A DNA stretch of 64,000 nt from Sphaerulina vaccinii (taxonomy: Eukaryota > Ascomycota > Dothideomycetes > Mycosphaerellales > Mycosphaerellaceae): assembly GCA_022570795.1 (NCBI GenBank), contig JAKUDP010000002.1, positions 2,790,001 through 2,854,000 of the forward strand, in the 5' to 3' direction. Positions 52,381 to 62,466 of this stretch are shown here, piece after piece (the stretch's first letter is position 1; each line of letters opens with the position of its first letter). The position numbers and the translations under genes are program-made. Under the pieces are notes generated by a model. It ran no database searches, was not told where the DNA came from, and saw nothing but the letters and a program-made list of their open reading frames with translations.

Positions 52381-53045
52381 ATGAGCCACAAAAGCGACGA
52401 GGCGAAGCCCAAAGGCCTCATGCAGATATTCGACAGTCAGTTCGATGACCAAAGTTGTGTCAATGCCGCTAACGGTTCTTGATCAACAGACCAGATCAAG
52501 TCTGACTACAATGCGAAAGCCACGACATTCCAGGCCATGAGCCTGCATGGCGATATTCTCAAAGGTATTCATCATCGCATTCCAATCACACACATCAGCA
52601 AAGTGACAGCGACAGACAGGCATCGAGGCATACGGCCTGAAGGACCCAACGAGCATCCAGCAATATGCAATCCCAGCCATTCTAGAGGGCAAGAACTTGG
52701 CCATACAAGCCCCATCAAACGGCAAATCTATCGCTTTTGCTATCTCAAGCCTAGAGAAGATCAACACCTCATCTCAAGCAGTCCAAGTTCTAGTCCTCCA
52801 GAAATCACGCCAAGACGCGAATAGCTTTGCCGAAGTACTCGAAGATCTTGGCCAGTATCTGGAGTTCTCGAGCATGACAGTCTTCGGCGGCAAGACGGTC
52901 GACATTTGCGCGGAAGCACTGACGAACGACCGCCTATAGGTCGTAGTCGGTGTCCCAGGCCGCACTAGTGACTTGGTCTCGCGGCACGTGCTCAAGCTTG
53001 AGGATGTCAAGTTGTGTATTGCGGATGATATTGATGAGCTTATGG
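52381..53045 (+). pseudogene. Decayed eIF4A-like DEAD-box helicase copy, N-terminal half
   Basis: Three exons splice cleanly: 52381-52435, 52490-52564 and from 52620. The product follows eIF4A: SDEAKPKGLMQI, FQAMSLHGDILKGIEAYGLKDP, SIQQYAIPAILEGKNLAIQAP and VVVGVPGRTSDLVSRHVLKLEDVKL. Key motifs are damaged: the P-loop reads APSNGKS (one residue short), motif Ia reads QKSRQDANSF, and the DEAD box is replaced by DDIDE. An in-frame TAG at 52937 stands where a CAG (Gln before VVVG) is expected. The C-terminal RecA lobe is missing. A dead duplicate of a housekeeping gene is the best reading. Confidence 0.75.
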
Positions 53046-53731
53046 CTGTAAGTCGAGGAGGTTTACCACCGACCCGACACCGCATGAACCACCATCCCCT
53101 TCGCGTGTTATTTGCAATAGTTGGATGGGAAGAATATCGAGAACAACTCCTATCTTGTTAGTAACGCAAAAGTCAAAACACAAAAACTCTAAAGTCAAAC
53201 TTACACATCTCCCAAACGCCTCCAAACCCTCGCGACGACGCACCAAAACTTAATAAGCGCTGCATGCATTGCATTTAGAGCTTCGCGTGCCATCCACCTC
53301 CCCTCCACCTCCCCCACCCACCATCCCTGGAACTTCGTCAAAAGTTAAGCAGAGATACTGATGCAAGGACAGCGAGGGTTTGATGATGATGACCATATAG
53401 CGCAAATTCTGAATGCCCTGCCTGAGTCTGCACAATTGGTCTTTAGTTTCAGTGAATTGGGCAACGAGGTCAAGAGTGTGATGGACAGGTATATGAGTCC
53501 TGATCATGTCAATGTCTCTGTGGAGGCGTAGAACATGTTGTATGATTGACCGTGGGAGACATCCAGGCTCATGAGAACTGGTCGTCGTCGTAGGTTTCGT
53601 TGTCGCACTCGTAGATTGAGCTACTCTAGTAGAAACGATAGATGTTGCCCGGCCATGCCCGACTCGTCCAAGTTCGCGTGTGCATCGAAACAGAAAGGTC
53701 TCAGCGGACATACACGTATCTTAGTGCTTGC
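53046..53731. other. Intergenic region
   Basis: Nothing supported. A 153-codon minus-strand frame (53250-53711) lacks domains. Confidence 0.4.
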
Positions 53732-54586
53732 TCACAGTCTTTGGGCAGGGTCTAGTCTCTGTCGAAGACGTGCTGACCTAATTTCAGCGCGCCATTCTTC
53801 CAAAATTTTCTCGCTCTCCCGTTCAATGCAGCATTGCATCGCGCAAACCAGTGATCTTGTGTACTCATCAAGTTTTGGTTTTTTCCCAGTATATCTGCGA
53901 CTGAGTAGCGATTGAGGAAGGATCCTGACCAGTGCAGATCTGGTCACATGTCCGATGGTATGCGGTACAGGTGGTGGCTCCAGGACGCTCCAAAGAATTG
54001 CCGACAGATCTACTGCGGGTATGGGTCGCCTTATGAGAAAGGCTGAACTCCACGGCAGAATCCCGCGACTATAGCAGGTTCCAGTGAAGCTGAACCATAC
54101 ACTTTCCACAGAAGTATGGTGGTAGACATATTTGACAGCGTTGACGACATTCTCGAGCATGCCCCGAACATGCTCATCGTGCCCTTCTTGCCTAAGGTAC
54201 GCAACGCATTTGCAGAGGCCGGCCGAGCAGCCAGATGGAATGTAGTGACTGACAGCAGACCTGGGCCGAGCGCGAGCAGTGATGTGCCGAATTTCGATCT
54301 CTGCATGAGACACCTTCTTGTAGAATGTTGTTGCAGGCAGCGTCAACGGTGCTGTTGTGACATCGAATGTGAGATATTCGTAGCGCTCAGCATCTTGCTC
54401 GCATAGCTCTAGCGCGATTCGGGGGTCTGCATTGCAAGCATTGCGGAAGTCAGAATCGGTCAATCCTATAGTAGTCGTGATCACCAGTTCATTGCCACCT
54501 GTCAGGATGTTGTCGTAGATGATGTCTCGCAGCTCTCTCGGGAGATCGAACAGGCCAGTACGCGCCGATCTTGCGTTGTTGGCCAT
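53732..54586 (-). CDS. F-box-like hypothetical protein
   Basis: An ATG-started single exon of 284 codons. GLFDLPRELRDIIYDNIL at residues 11-28 is the F-box-like helix pair also seen in the gene at 51.5 kb. The rest (SHYIPSGCSAGLCKCVAYL, then LENVVNAVKYVYHHTSVESV) fits the long variable part of this fungal family. Role unknown. Confidence 0.65.
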   Translation of the reverse strand: MANNARSARTGLFDLPRELRDIIYDNILTGGNELVITTTIGLTDSDFRNACNADPRIALELCEQDAERYEYLTFDVTTAPLTLPATTFYKKVSHAEIEIRHITARARPRSAVSHYIPSGCSAGLCKCVAYLRQEGHDEHVRGMLENVVNAVKYVYHHTSVESVWFSFTGTCYSRGILPWSSAFLIRRPIPAVDLSAILWSVLEPPPVPHTIGHVTRSALVRILPQSLLSRRYTGKKPKLDEYTRSLVCAMQCCIERESEKILEEWRAEIRSARLRQRLDPAQRL

Positions 54587-54704
54587 GGTTGAAGCAGATG
54601 CATTCTAGTGACGGAATTGTGCAGTGTAACCATAAATACGAGAGCTGTGGGCACAGGCGCCAAGATCTGGCAATCGCTGAATTGTACACTTGTCCAAACT
54701 TCTC

Positions 54705-55109
54705 TTACCATGGCACAGGATCAGGCGCACCTTCTTCGACTGCATGTTCGGCGAGGAAGCTAGCAGCTTCCTCAAAAGTCTCTCGCGAGCGGCGGAATCG
54801 GTAATTCTCACTCTCCTCGGCTGTACTCGCGCATTTGCTGCATAATCGACGACAGACTAGGTCAGAAGAGAGATCTATACAAACCTCTTCGCACTCGTAA
54901 TAATGCAGCGTGCCGAACACCTGTTCTGTAGAATTATCGCAAAGGGCAGGCCACCAACCCTTTGACTCCTGGAAAGATCGGCCTGATGAATGTATATAGC
55001 GCCATGTGTGACCGTGATGGGTCCGGTCCGATTCTACGATTTGAAAACACTCCAGGTGGAAAGCGACACCAGGACACACCGTGCATCGATATTTCGAGAG
55101 AGAGTCCAT
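54705..55109 (-). CDS. Cysteine-rich segment overlapping the NACHT gene's end, possible true C-terminus
   Basis: This 134-codon frame overlaps the last 76 bp of the NACHT frame in the -1 register. It reads SKYRCTVCPGVAFHLECFQI, then HHGHTWRYIHSSG, resembling the second half of a ZZ-type zinc finger. A GTTTGT donor and ATGCAG acceptor near 54840-54890 could end it early (QMREYSRGE stop). If one base is missing near 55100, this would be the natural tail of the NACHT protein. Otherwise it is a separate short frame. Confidence 0.4.
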   Translation of the reverse strand: MDSLSKYRCTVCPGVAFHLECFQIVESDRTHHGHTWRYIHSSGRSFQESKGWWPALCDNSTEQVFGTLHYYECEEVCIDLSSDLVCRRLCSKCASTAEESENYRFRRSRETFEEAASFLAEHAVEEGAPDPVPW

Positions 55110-56434
55110 AAGTTTGCAGACGTTGAAGGCTCCTCGTCTGGTTGTGATATGAGCGAATAGTCGCGTGCGGATTGATGGATCAGGACTACCTTGTCCTCGT
55201 GTACAGCCACGATTGATCCGCAGTCCTTGATGAGGTCCATGGTTTGGCGCTGCTGTCTAGGGCTGGGAACACCTCGGAGCGAAGGACAGAGAATGCCATT
55301 CAGTTCCGCAATGGCCAGCGGTCGCAGGGCCATCGTGACCCATCGCAGGATCATACGATGGCGCTCCGATTGATCCTGAGGGACCGCGCGCAGCATCCGA
55401 GCGTAGAAGGCCGGAAGACCTAGCGGCAGTTGCAGCAACCGTTGTTCGATCGCAGTTTGAGTATTTTGCTGTATTAATTCGACCATAGCAAAACCCACCC
55501 ATAAGAAAGTACCATCTGCACGCTTGACTAATTGCTCGAACAGGTCCTGCCTGATGTCTTTATCGAGCCGAACATAAGAATCGAGCTCCGTAAGTCTGTT
55601 ATCGATGTAGAAGCTGATGTCATGCATGACCTGCGTATCTTTGTCCGAGTTCAATTTGATCTGAGCAAAGGTCTCGATCGCTGTGATCGGTCGGCTCAGC
55701 AAGATGATGCGAAGTCGTGAAGATAGCCTCTGGTCGCGTTCGCGCAAACGCCTGGCGAAGAAGAGTTGCGTGTCTATGCTGCATTCGTCTAACCCATCCA
55801 GGACGCAGAACAGATCGCCAGATTCACTGTCCTCGGCGATCGCCTTCAAGATCGACCACAACGTATCGGGCGAAGACACAGCCACACTTCGACGTTCTTT
55901 ATTGCCCAGATGAGGCTTCAAATGCTTGAGTAGGGCCTCATGAGTGTGGACAAGGTAATAGATCAGGCCCCGCAAAATTGAAGCCGTATTGTTACGCTTT
56001 GAATCCCCGTCCAGGCAGAAGAAGTAGCCTACCATGATAGCTTTGTGGGCGTCGGCCCTGATAGTCAAGTCAGATATGATGAAATCAGCCAGCATGCTCT
56101 TTCCTTTGTCAGGTCCACCGCAGATCGCCAGTACATCTATTGCACCACGAAGCCAGGACTGGTATTTGTGATCTTCGAGAATCCATTTGCATGTTCCAGC
56201 AACTCTTTCGCCCTTGGCTCGCATTAGGTTCTGACGATCGATCTCGCGATCGGACTCAAATAAGGCGGCTCGCATTTCAGCCGCATCGTCTGCTGTTGGA
56301 CCATAATTATTGGTGACACTGCCATAATTATTGCCATTGTGCTGACTCAGAGCAGAGGGGGCATGTATGTCGCTGTAGTGAGTGGCTGGAGCCACGAATG
56401 CTCTGACATCAACGTGGTTCGTGGTGTGGGCCAT
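55034..56434 (-). CDS. NACHT-domain STAND NTPase (NLR-like)
   Basis: A single exon of 466 codons from the ATG at 56434. The N-terminal 48 residues are Asn/Gly/Ser-rich (HNGNNYGSVTNNYG). Then the NACHT core: KWILEDHKYQSWL, P-loop ICGGPDKGKSML, Walker B LFCVLDGLDECS, sensor IILLSRPITAIE and ADGTFLWVGFAMVEL. The post-NACHT region ends VVLIHQSARDYSLIS, the usual fungal landmark. No repeat domain follows in this frame. Such proteins act in fungal non-self recognition or cell death. The Asn-rich N-terminus could act as an assembly segment, but it does not match a named amyloid motif. Confidence 0.82.
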   Translation of the reverse strand: MAHTTNHVDVRAFVAPATHYSDIHAPSALSQHNGNNYGSVTNNYGPTADDAAEMRAALFESDREIDRQNLMRAKGERVAGTCKWILEDHKYQSWLRGAIDVLAICGGPDKGKSMLADFIISDLTIRADAHKAIMVGYFFCLDGDSKRNNTASILRGLIYYLVHTHEALLKHLKPHLGNKERRSVAVSSPDTLWSILKAIAEDSESGDLFCVLDGLDECSIDTQLFFARRLRERDQRLSSRLRIILLSRPITAIETFAQIKLNSDKDTQVMHDISFYIDNRLTELDSYVRLDKDIRQDLFEQLVKRADGTFLWVGFAMVELIQQNTQTAIEQRLLQLPLGLPAFYARMLRAVPQDQSERHRMILRWVTMALRPLAIAELNGILCPSLRGVPSPRQQRQTMDLIKDCGSIVAVHEDKVVLIHQSARDYSLISQPDEEPSTSANLWTLSRNIDARCVLVSLSTWSVFKS

Positions 56435-57782
56435 TTTCCCAGTCGCGGCGAGCTTTCGTGATCAGCGTAGAGTCGTTCGATCATGATTGCTTTGAAGACC
56501 CATCTCTCCGAACTCATGAGCATCCCGCCAGACCTCTGGCCATGAGCGGAAGGCCGTAGTCCTGCGAAAGATGAGAGGATAGTCAAAGTTTGGTGTCGCA
56601 AGAGAACGCACAGAACTCGGAAACCAGGTCACAGCCCTTTGTTCTCAGCTGAGCCTCTTCCAGTTCCTCGCAATGCTGTACAACCACACCAGTACTCGTG
56701 GCGCTTATCTGCTGTATCATGAATTGAGGTTCGTGGTCTTGTAAAAAGACAGCAAGCCAATGAAGTTGCCGTCAACTCGCTGGACATCCAATGTTCTGTA
56801 GCCAGATGAAGTTCCGACAAGAAGAGAAGTCGTAGAGAAGCAGGATGCAACACCTTGTGCTCAGCTGAGCCTCAGCCTCCGCCCCATTCCTCGCTTATGT
56901 TGTGCAACCATGAGAGTGCCAGAAGTCGTAGACTGCCCTGAGGCGGCTTCTTTTGAACAAATGTTGGATTGTAGCATATGTACAGTATGTGCGAGCTTCT
57001 GCTCTGCTGATATCACGTCTCTTTCGTGGCGCCCAGTCGCGCCTCATGCCCGTATTGGCCCTGTTCTCTTCTTGTCTTCTCCACAACCCTTCTCAGGCTC
57101 CTCCCATCTCTTCTGCTGTCTGATTCTGATTGCGATCTTATCGCCAACCCTCCTTCTCTCTGTTGACTCAACTAGTCATCATATCCGGAAGGAATCACTC
57201 GCTTGCCCTTCGGAACTGTTTCAATGTTAGTAGCGTCCCATGTTTGTACTGGAGAAGGTCAACATACTCGGATAAGTCAAAGGAATTTGATTTCGGGGTC
57301 CATCTCCCAGTCTGTGTCGAATTGGAGGAACAACAACCTGTATAGCGAAGCAGATTAGCCATGTGCTCTCTGATCCTCCTTCGCCTTTGCGCATTGCTCT
57401 CTCGATGCCATCTTTCTTTTCTCCTCTTGCGCACACTTCCATCACTCGCTGCGACCAACGTACCATGCTCACTGGCCCTAAGCTCCCGACCACCACGCTC
57501 CAAAACAGCGCGGGCTTCCTCCTCGCCATGTAGTGGATCCATGTGCCCGGCACTTGCCAGAATGTTACTGGCGCCATGATTTCCTCTTTCCGCTCTCTGC
57601 GATGTTCGTGATAGTCGTGAGTGTCTGTTCAATGGCAGCGGAGAGGAGTGGAGAGCGGAGGTGAAGTCGCGAGATGGTCGATCTTCCCGGTCTTGGCAAA
57701 CGCAACAAGGGTCGGAGCTAGGTTACGTGTTGCTTCACATTGGAAAGTTGTATAGACACCTACATTGAGTCTCTTCGCAACG
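56435..57782. other. Intergenic region
   Basis: About 1.3 kb. A minus-strand frame at 57195-57632 (with EEEARAVLERGGREL) opens at TTG, not ATG, and shows no domain; it might be part of an unrecognised gene. Otherwise nothing. Confidence 0.35.
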
Positions 57783-59292
57783 ATGAGGTTACCGATTCTC
57801 AGCCTACTATTAGGCGTAGTGGCCTTTGTGTCAGCTCTGAGTGCTGAAGGGAATAAGCTGCTGGTGGTGATTGATGAAGACGCCGACAAGACGAAATACT
57901 CTCAGTTCTGGACGGATCTTCAAGGTGCGTTACAATGGAACAGCTGTATTGAAGTTGATTAACAGATGATAGATCGCGGCTTCTCAATCACATACAAATC
58001 GCCCAAAGAATCGTCTCTCAGCTTGTTCCAACACGGTCTTCCAGCCTACTCGCATCTCCTCCTTCTCCCCTCCAAACTGAAGGCTCTCGGACCCGCTCTC
58101 ACACCGAATCTCCTCGTCGAATTCGTCAATTTGGGCTCCAATGTCCTGCTTGCTCTGTCCTCCGAGACGGCCGTTCCCAACTCCATCAGCAGCTTACTCC
58201 TCGAACTCGACATCACTCTCCCCGCCGACCGCACGAGTCTGGTAGTAGACCACTTCAACTACGATTCCAAGACTGCCTCTGAACAACACCATGTCCTGCT
58301 CCTTCCCTCCCCATCACAGAGCAAGAAGGAGGTCAAGAACTTCTTCAGCGTCGATGGCTTGATCGCTTTGCCTCACGCTGTTGGACAAGTGCTGGGCAAT
58401 GCCTCTCCGCTTCTGGCGTCTATATTGAAGGCTCCATCTACGGCATACATCTACAACCCAAAGGAGGATACAGAGGCTGTGGAGGATCCATTCGCGACTG
58501 GCTCGCAGATCAACCTCGTGTCAGCTTTCCAAGCACGCAACAGCGCTCGCTTCACAGTTCTCGGAAGTGCAGAATCTCTCGAAGACAAGTGGTTCGATGC
58601 TTCAGTACAACTTCCCGGTAGCAAGACTGCCACCAAGAGCAGCAACAAGGCTTTCGCGCAGAAAGTCTCGGCATGGACATTTAAAGAGTTGGGTGTGCTT
58701 CAGGTCAAGTCTATCAAGCACTACTTGAACGAGGGTTCGCAGAAGGACATTGCAAACACAACAGAGGTGGGAAACGTTGAGCTGAATCCAGAAATCTACC
58801 GCATCAAGAACGATGTGCATTATGAGATTGAAGTTGCTGAGTGGGAGAATGATCACTGGGCACCTTTCTACCCGCCTGCTGGTGATGAGTTGCAGTTGGA
58901 GTTCAGCATGCTGTCTCCTTTCCATCGGGTGAACTTGCAGTCTAAAGGTCAGACTGCGAACTCGACCATCTTTGAGGCTGAATTCAGGACGCCTGATCAG
59001 CATGGTGTGTCATCATCCGACTCTCACAAACTTGATAAATCGCTAACTCGCTTCGCTCGTAGGCATCTTCAACTTCTTCGTCGAATACCGTCGACCATTC
59101 TTCACGAACCTCGAAGAGAAGCGCACAGTCACTGTCCGACACTTCGCTCACGATGAGTGGCCAAGGTCATTTGTGATCTCAGCCGCTTGGCCATGGATCT
59201 CTGGTATCTGGGTGACAATCGGTGGCTTCGTCGTCTTCTGCGCAGTATGGCTATACAGCAAGCCAGTCGACAGCAAGACCAAGACGCGGTAG
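57783..59292 (+). CDS. WBP1: Oligosaccharyltransferase 48-kDa subunit (OST48/WBP1)
   Basis: Three exons (57783-57924, 57973-59004, 59063-59292) give 467 residues in frame; the first acceptor is the GATAG at 57972, which joins DLQ to DRGFSITYKSP. A signal peptide (MRLPILSLLLGVVAFVSA) is followed by NKLLVVIDEDADK and the HGLPAYSHLLLLPSK and HFNYD motifs typical of OST48. Near the end come GIFNFFVEYRRPFFT, RSFVISAAWPWISG and a single membrane helix with a short basic tail. It is a core subunit of the ER complex that transfers glycans to Asn. It appears intact. Confidence 0.92.
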
Positions 59293-59735
59293 ACAGAGAG
59301 CGACTTGCGACGACTTCCAGCCGAAATGTATGTGTAACTACATGTATTATGAAAATAGAGAACAGCGGAAAGCATCAGTTTTACGACAGCCGGCTGTATA
59401 CAAAGTCATGGCACGAGCGACTCTCACAGTGACAGGATCAGAGATATGATTTCACAGCCATACACGCTCTTGAAGACAACGCCGCGAAGGCCGCGCAGCA
59501 CCGCTTCACTTTCGAAGAGGTCCTACGAAAGGGTCCTAGCCTGGCCTGGCTGGACCATGTTTCGGTTTTTGGCTTTCTAGACAACCACACTTTAGACTTT
59601 TCGTACGCACGTGGCGTTATACGACACCTCGTTACTTTGTTGTTTATGAAGAAGCAGGTACCGGTATAAACATACAACAGCCTTGCAGCTCTCGACAATC
59701 TTCCTATCTGCGATTACACAACACCACCAGTCACG
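59293..59735. other. Intergenic region
   Basis: No gene supported; upstream of a small secreted protein gene. Confidence 0.4.
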
Positions 59736-60171
59736 ATGCAAGCTCTATTACTCCTTTTTGCGGCAGTCTCCCTAGCAAGTGCGACATTTACCTGTCCCAA
59801 ACCAGTCAATCCAATCGCCTCAGGGCCCTCGAACGCATGTTGTAAAACTCTCAAAGACGTAGGCTTCAAGTTTAAAGGAGCTGAATTGTACTTTGGCACG
59901 AGTTGTCCGTTCTACAGTCCATTTCTCCTTCTGGTCTATGGCTAATTTATATGTATGGCAGGCGAGCAAGCGCAATTCATTCAATCTACGGGTGACAAGA
60001 CTGCTATCTCGGATGATTGTCCCGCTGGGATGTATGCAGGGTGTTGTGATCCGGTATGTCTACCTGCTGTGACCTTTAGTCAGACGAGGGCGTTAGCTGA
60101 TTTGACGTTAGACAATACGTGAACTTACAGGACTGGGAACTTGTACGGGTCCGAATTCGAAGCTGAACTAG
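59736..60171 (+). CDS. Small secreted cysteine-rich protein with CC doublets
   Basis: Three exons (59736-59901, 59962-60053, 60112-60171) splice to 105 residues. A clear signal peptide (MQALLLLFAAVSLASA) leads to a mature chain with Cys at FTC, ACC, DDC, GCC and GTC. Two CC doublets and a late C-x7-CC-x(n)-C recall class II hydrophobins, but one Cys of the eight is absent and spacing differs. It could be a diverged hydrophobin or an unrelated secreted effector-like protein. The first donor (GTTGTC) is weak, so the middle could be spliced otherwise. Confidence 0.6.
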
Positions 60172-60298
60172 GGCGAAAAAACAGGACCGGACGCTATAGT
60201 GCATGCATACATCTTCGCTTCGCCAGAACCTCCTTATAAAACATAAAAACCTGCGCAGCAGACAGACATCTCGAGGATCACGAACTTTGGTGTGATAA

Positions 60299-60724
60299 TC
60301 AACCACCACAATTCGCCGACCAATAACCCTCCTCATTCGCAACATTAGGAATACATCCATTCCCTTCTGTCCTGCATATATTTGCCCGTTTACACCTGTA
60401 TGTTAGCAAGCGTCTTCTTCTCGGCTATTCTCTTATCTCTCCTGATGTCAACGGACGAACTCACTTTACGACAACGCTGCTTAATCCCGCCAACAGCTGC
60501 CTCTACCGCGTTCGGAACTCAGAAACCAGCCCAATTAGGATGGCGAATAGATTCGCCTTCTTTGGTAGGGAGCGTCCAGTCGGGGCCTCTTTGGCAGTTC
60601 TGAGCAAGTGTTAGTTTGGGCAGAGTGTTCGGTTAGCCTGATAGCTTACCCATGCTGAGACTAAGGAGGCTGTCCAGAGAGTGGAGAAGAGTATCGTGGA
60701 GGTGGAGGACTTCATCATCATCAT
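60299..60724 (-). pseudogene. Dead paralogue of the adjacent 84-residue secreted protein gene
   Basis: It shares exon sequence with the gene at 60908-61276: NCQRGPDW, VPNAV-AA-G--KQRCRK and RTEGNGCIPNVANEEGYWSANCGG. The N-terminus (MMMMKSSTSTILF) still looks like a leader. In exon 2 a TGA (at about 60516-60518) replaces the conserved Cys codon before VPNAV. The third exon has no AG acceptor in the right phase. It lies in the same orientation as its sister, so it arose by tandem duplication. Confidence 0.75.
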
Positions 60725-60874
60725 GGTATGTATGCGGTTGCTCCTCCTGATGGAGACACGGATATTTCAATTTTCTTGTACACAAAATGTTGGATCTCTA
60801 CTTTACTATAAGCTCTTTTCTCTACCTCTCTCCACCTGTCTTGAAATCAAGTCACGATGTTTCCCTTGTTGCTT

Positions 60875-60906
60875 CCTATCCTATCCTATCCTATCCTATC
60901 CTATCC
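60875..60906. repeat. (CTATC)n microsatellite
   Basis: About six perfect 5-bp units lie at the 3' end of the secreted protein gene, just outside its stop codon. Such arrays are length-variable. Confidence 0.9.
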
Positions 60907-60907
60907 T

Positions 60908-61276
60908 CTATCCTCCACAATTCGCCGACCAATATCCCTCCTCATTCGCAACATTAGGAATACAACCATTTCCTTCTGTCCTACACGAATTGCTCTGCAC
61001 CATCTGTCAACGCTCCGTCCTGTCTGAGAAAAGAGTAGGCACCTACTTTACGACAACGCTGCTTCAATTCACCAGCTGCTGCGTCTACTGCATTTGGTAC
61101 ACAGTAGCCAGGGTAGTTAGGAGTGGGGAGAAACCAGTCGGGGCCTCTTTGGCAGTTCTGTTTAGCAACTAAGTGTTAGGTTGGACTTTTTTATGCAGAA
61201 TGAGGGCGTTCGGACTTACCCATGCGGAAGCCGAAGAGAGGAGGATGGCGAAGACGGCCACGGAGCAGGACTTCAT
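60908..61276 (-). CDS. Small secreted protein with six cysteines (effector-like)
   Basis: Three exons (61276-61220, 61157-61047, 60994-60908) give 84 residues, all junctions phase 0. The first 19 residues are a signal peptide (MKSCSVAVFAILLSSASAW). The mature part has exactly six Cys (NC, YC, RC, SC, GC, NC), consistent with three disulfides, and a conserved-looking tail EEGYWSANCGG. I do not recognise a named family. Size, secretion and Cys content are those of fungal effector or antimicrobial candidates; no activity is implied. Confidence 0.75.
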
Positions 61277-61767
61277 GATTAGAACTGCGATGGTTAGACG
61301 AATTCTGGGTGCTTGTGGTATTTGACCCTTTTCATCATGCGAACATTGTTGTCTCCACTTCAGATACTTATGTCGTCTCCACATGCCTGAGAGTCGTCCA
61401 TGTCTTTCAATCGTGCCACTTCTCGGTCGCTGCCATGTCGGACTGTAGCATGTTGAAGTCTTGGACAATATGGATGTGGAGATGTGGAGAGCCATGGGCG
61501 CACTTCATCAGTGATAGAGAGAGCGAGATTGACCCGGACTCAGCGTACTACTTGTCCAAGCATCTGAGCAACTGTCATCGTAGCTTTGTTACGCCGTGAG
61601 TCGTCTTCTATGGGAATCTTAGTAGATGGCGATAACGAACCACTCGAGGGCAGACCCTAACGTGGAATGAACTTTTCCAAGGCCGGTCTGCACGTTGACG
61701 TTCATCAGTATGAGAATGTTGTCAAGACTGCTAGTATGAAGAATGGACATGATTCTTTCATTCTCGC
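61277..61767. other. Intergenic region
   Basis: Upstream region of the secreted protein gene and 3' flank of the next gene. No feature seen. Confidence 0.4.
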
Positions 61768-62466
61768 TCAGCCTCCAGTAACTCGCTCAGCAGGTCGACT
61801 TCGGCTTCTACCATCTCTCAATCCAGTAACACTCTTCGTCCTACCAAATCGACTTCGACTCCTCGCTGCCACGCTAGGAGCTCTCCGCCTCGCGTCGTCC
61901 CAGTCAGAGTCCTCGTCACTATATCCATCGTCGTGGTAGTCGTCCGGCGCAGGCTCGATCCTTCTCACCTCCTCGTCCACGCTTACAGCGTCAGCGTCAG
62001 CGTCTGCAGGCATAAGTCTCCTCCCTTCTCGAATAACAATCTCGCGCTCATCCCATTCTCTATCTCGCCCCCGATCCCGTTCGTCGCACTCCTCTTCTTC
62101 TCTCTGCCGACGCTTCTCAAACTCATCTTCTTCACGCCTTCTCTTCGCCTTAGCTTTCTCAAAAGCTCTCCTCTTCTCTTCACGATATTCTTTCTCGTTC
62201 GTTTCACGCTTTTCTTTGATGAAATGCGTGAAACATGTTGCGACAATTTGTACTAACACAACACCTAAGCCGAGTTTGACAAACGTGCCTGCTGTGCTGC
62301 TGCCACCTTGCCTTTGCTGCTCTTCTTCGGTTGAGTGGCGACGACGAGGTCTGCGCGGTCGTCTGGGACGTTCAGCTGAATATGAGCGACGCCGTCGAGA
62401 TCTGTGTTGCTGTTCGCTGCCTCGAGAGTAGAGGGTTGAGTCGTCGCTGTCGTAGTAATGTGCCAT
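61768..62466 (-). CDS. Highly charged protein with one membrane segment
   Basis: A single exon of 232 codons from the ATG at 62466. Residues 20-50 are Arg/Ser-rich (RSRRRRSYSAERPRRPRR). One hydrophobic segment (FVKLGLGVVLVQIVATCF) lies near residue 70. A very long charged helix (KEYREEKRRAFEKAKAKRR, then EEDEFEKRRQREEEE) follows, then an acidic patch and an RS-rich tail (VAARSRSRFGRTKS). No domain is recognised. Topology cannot be fixed from one segment. Confidence 0.6.
   Translation of the reverse strand: MAHYYDSDDSTLYSRGSEQQHRSRRRRSYSAERPRRPRRPRRRHSTEEEQQRQGGSSTAGTFVKLGLGVVLVQIVATCFTHFIKEKRETNEKEYREEKRRAFEKAKAKRRREEDEFEKRRQREEEECDERDRGRDREWDEREIVIREGRRLMPADADADAVSVDEEVRRIEPAPDDYHDDGYSDEDSDWDDARRRAPSVAARSRSRFGRTKSVTGLRDGRSRSRPAERVTGG

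Noticed and set aside
59736..61276. Calling the small secreted proteins toxins or known effectors
   Set aside because: Only size, leader and Cys pattern support this; no named family is recognised, so no activity is assigned.
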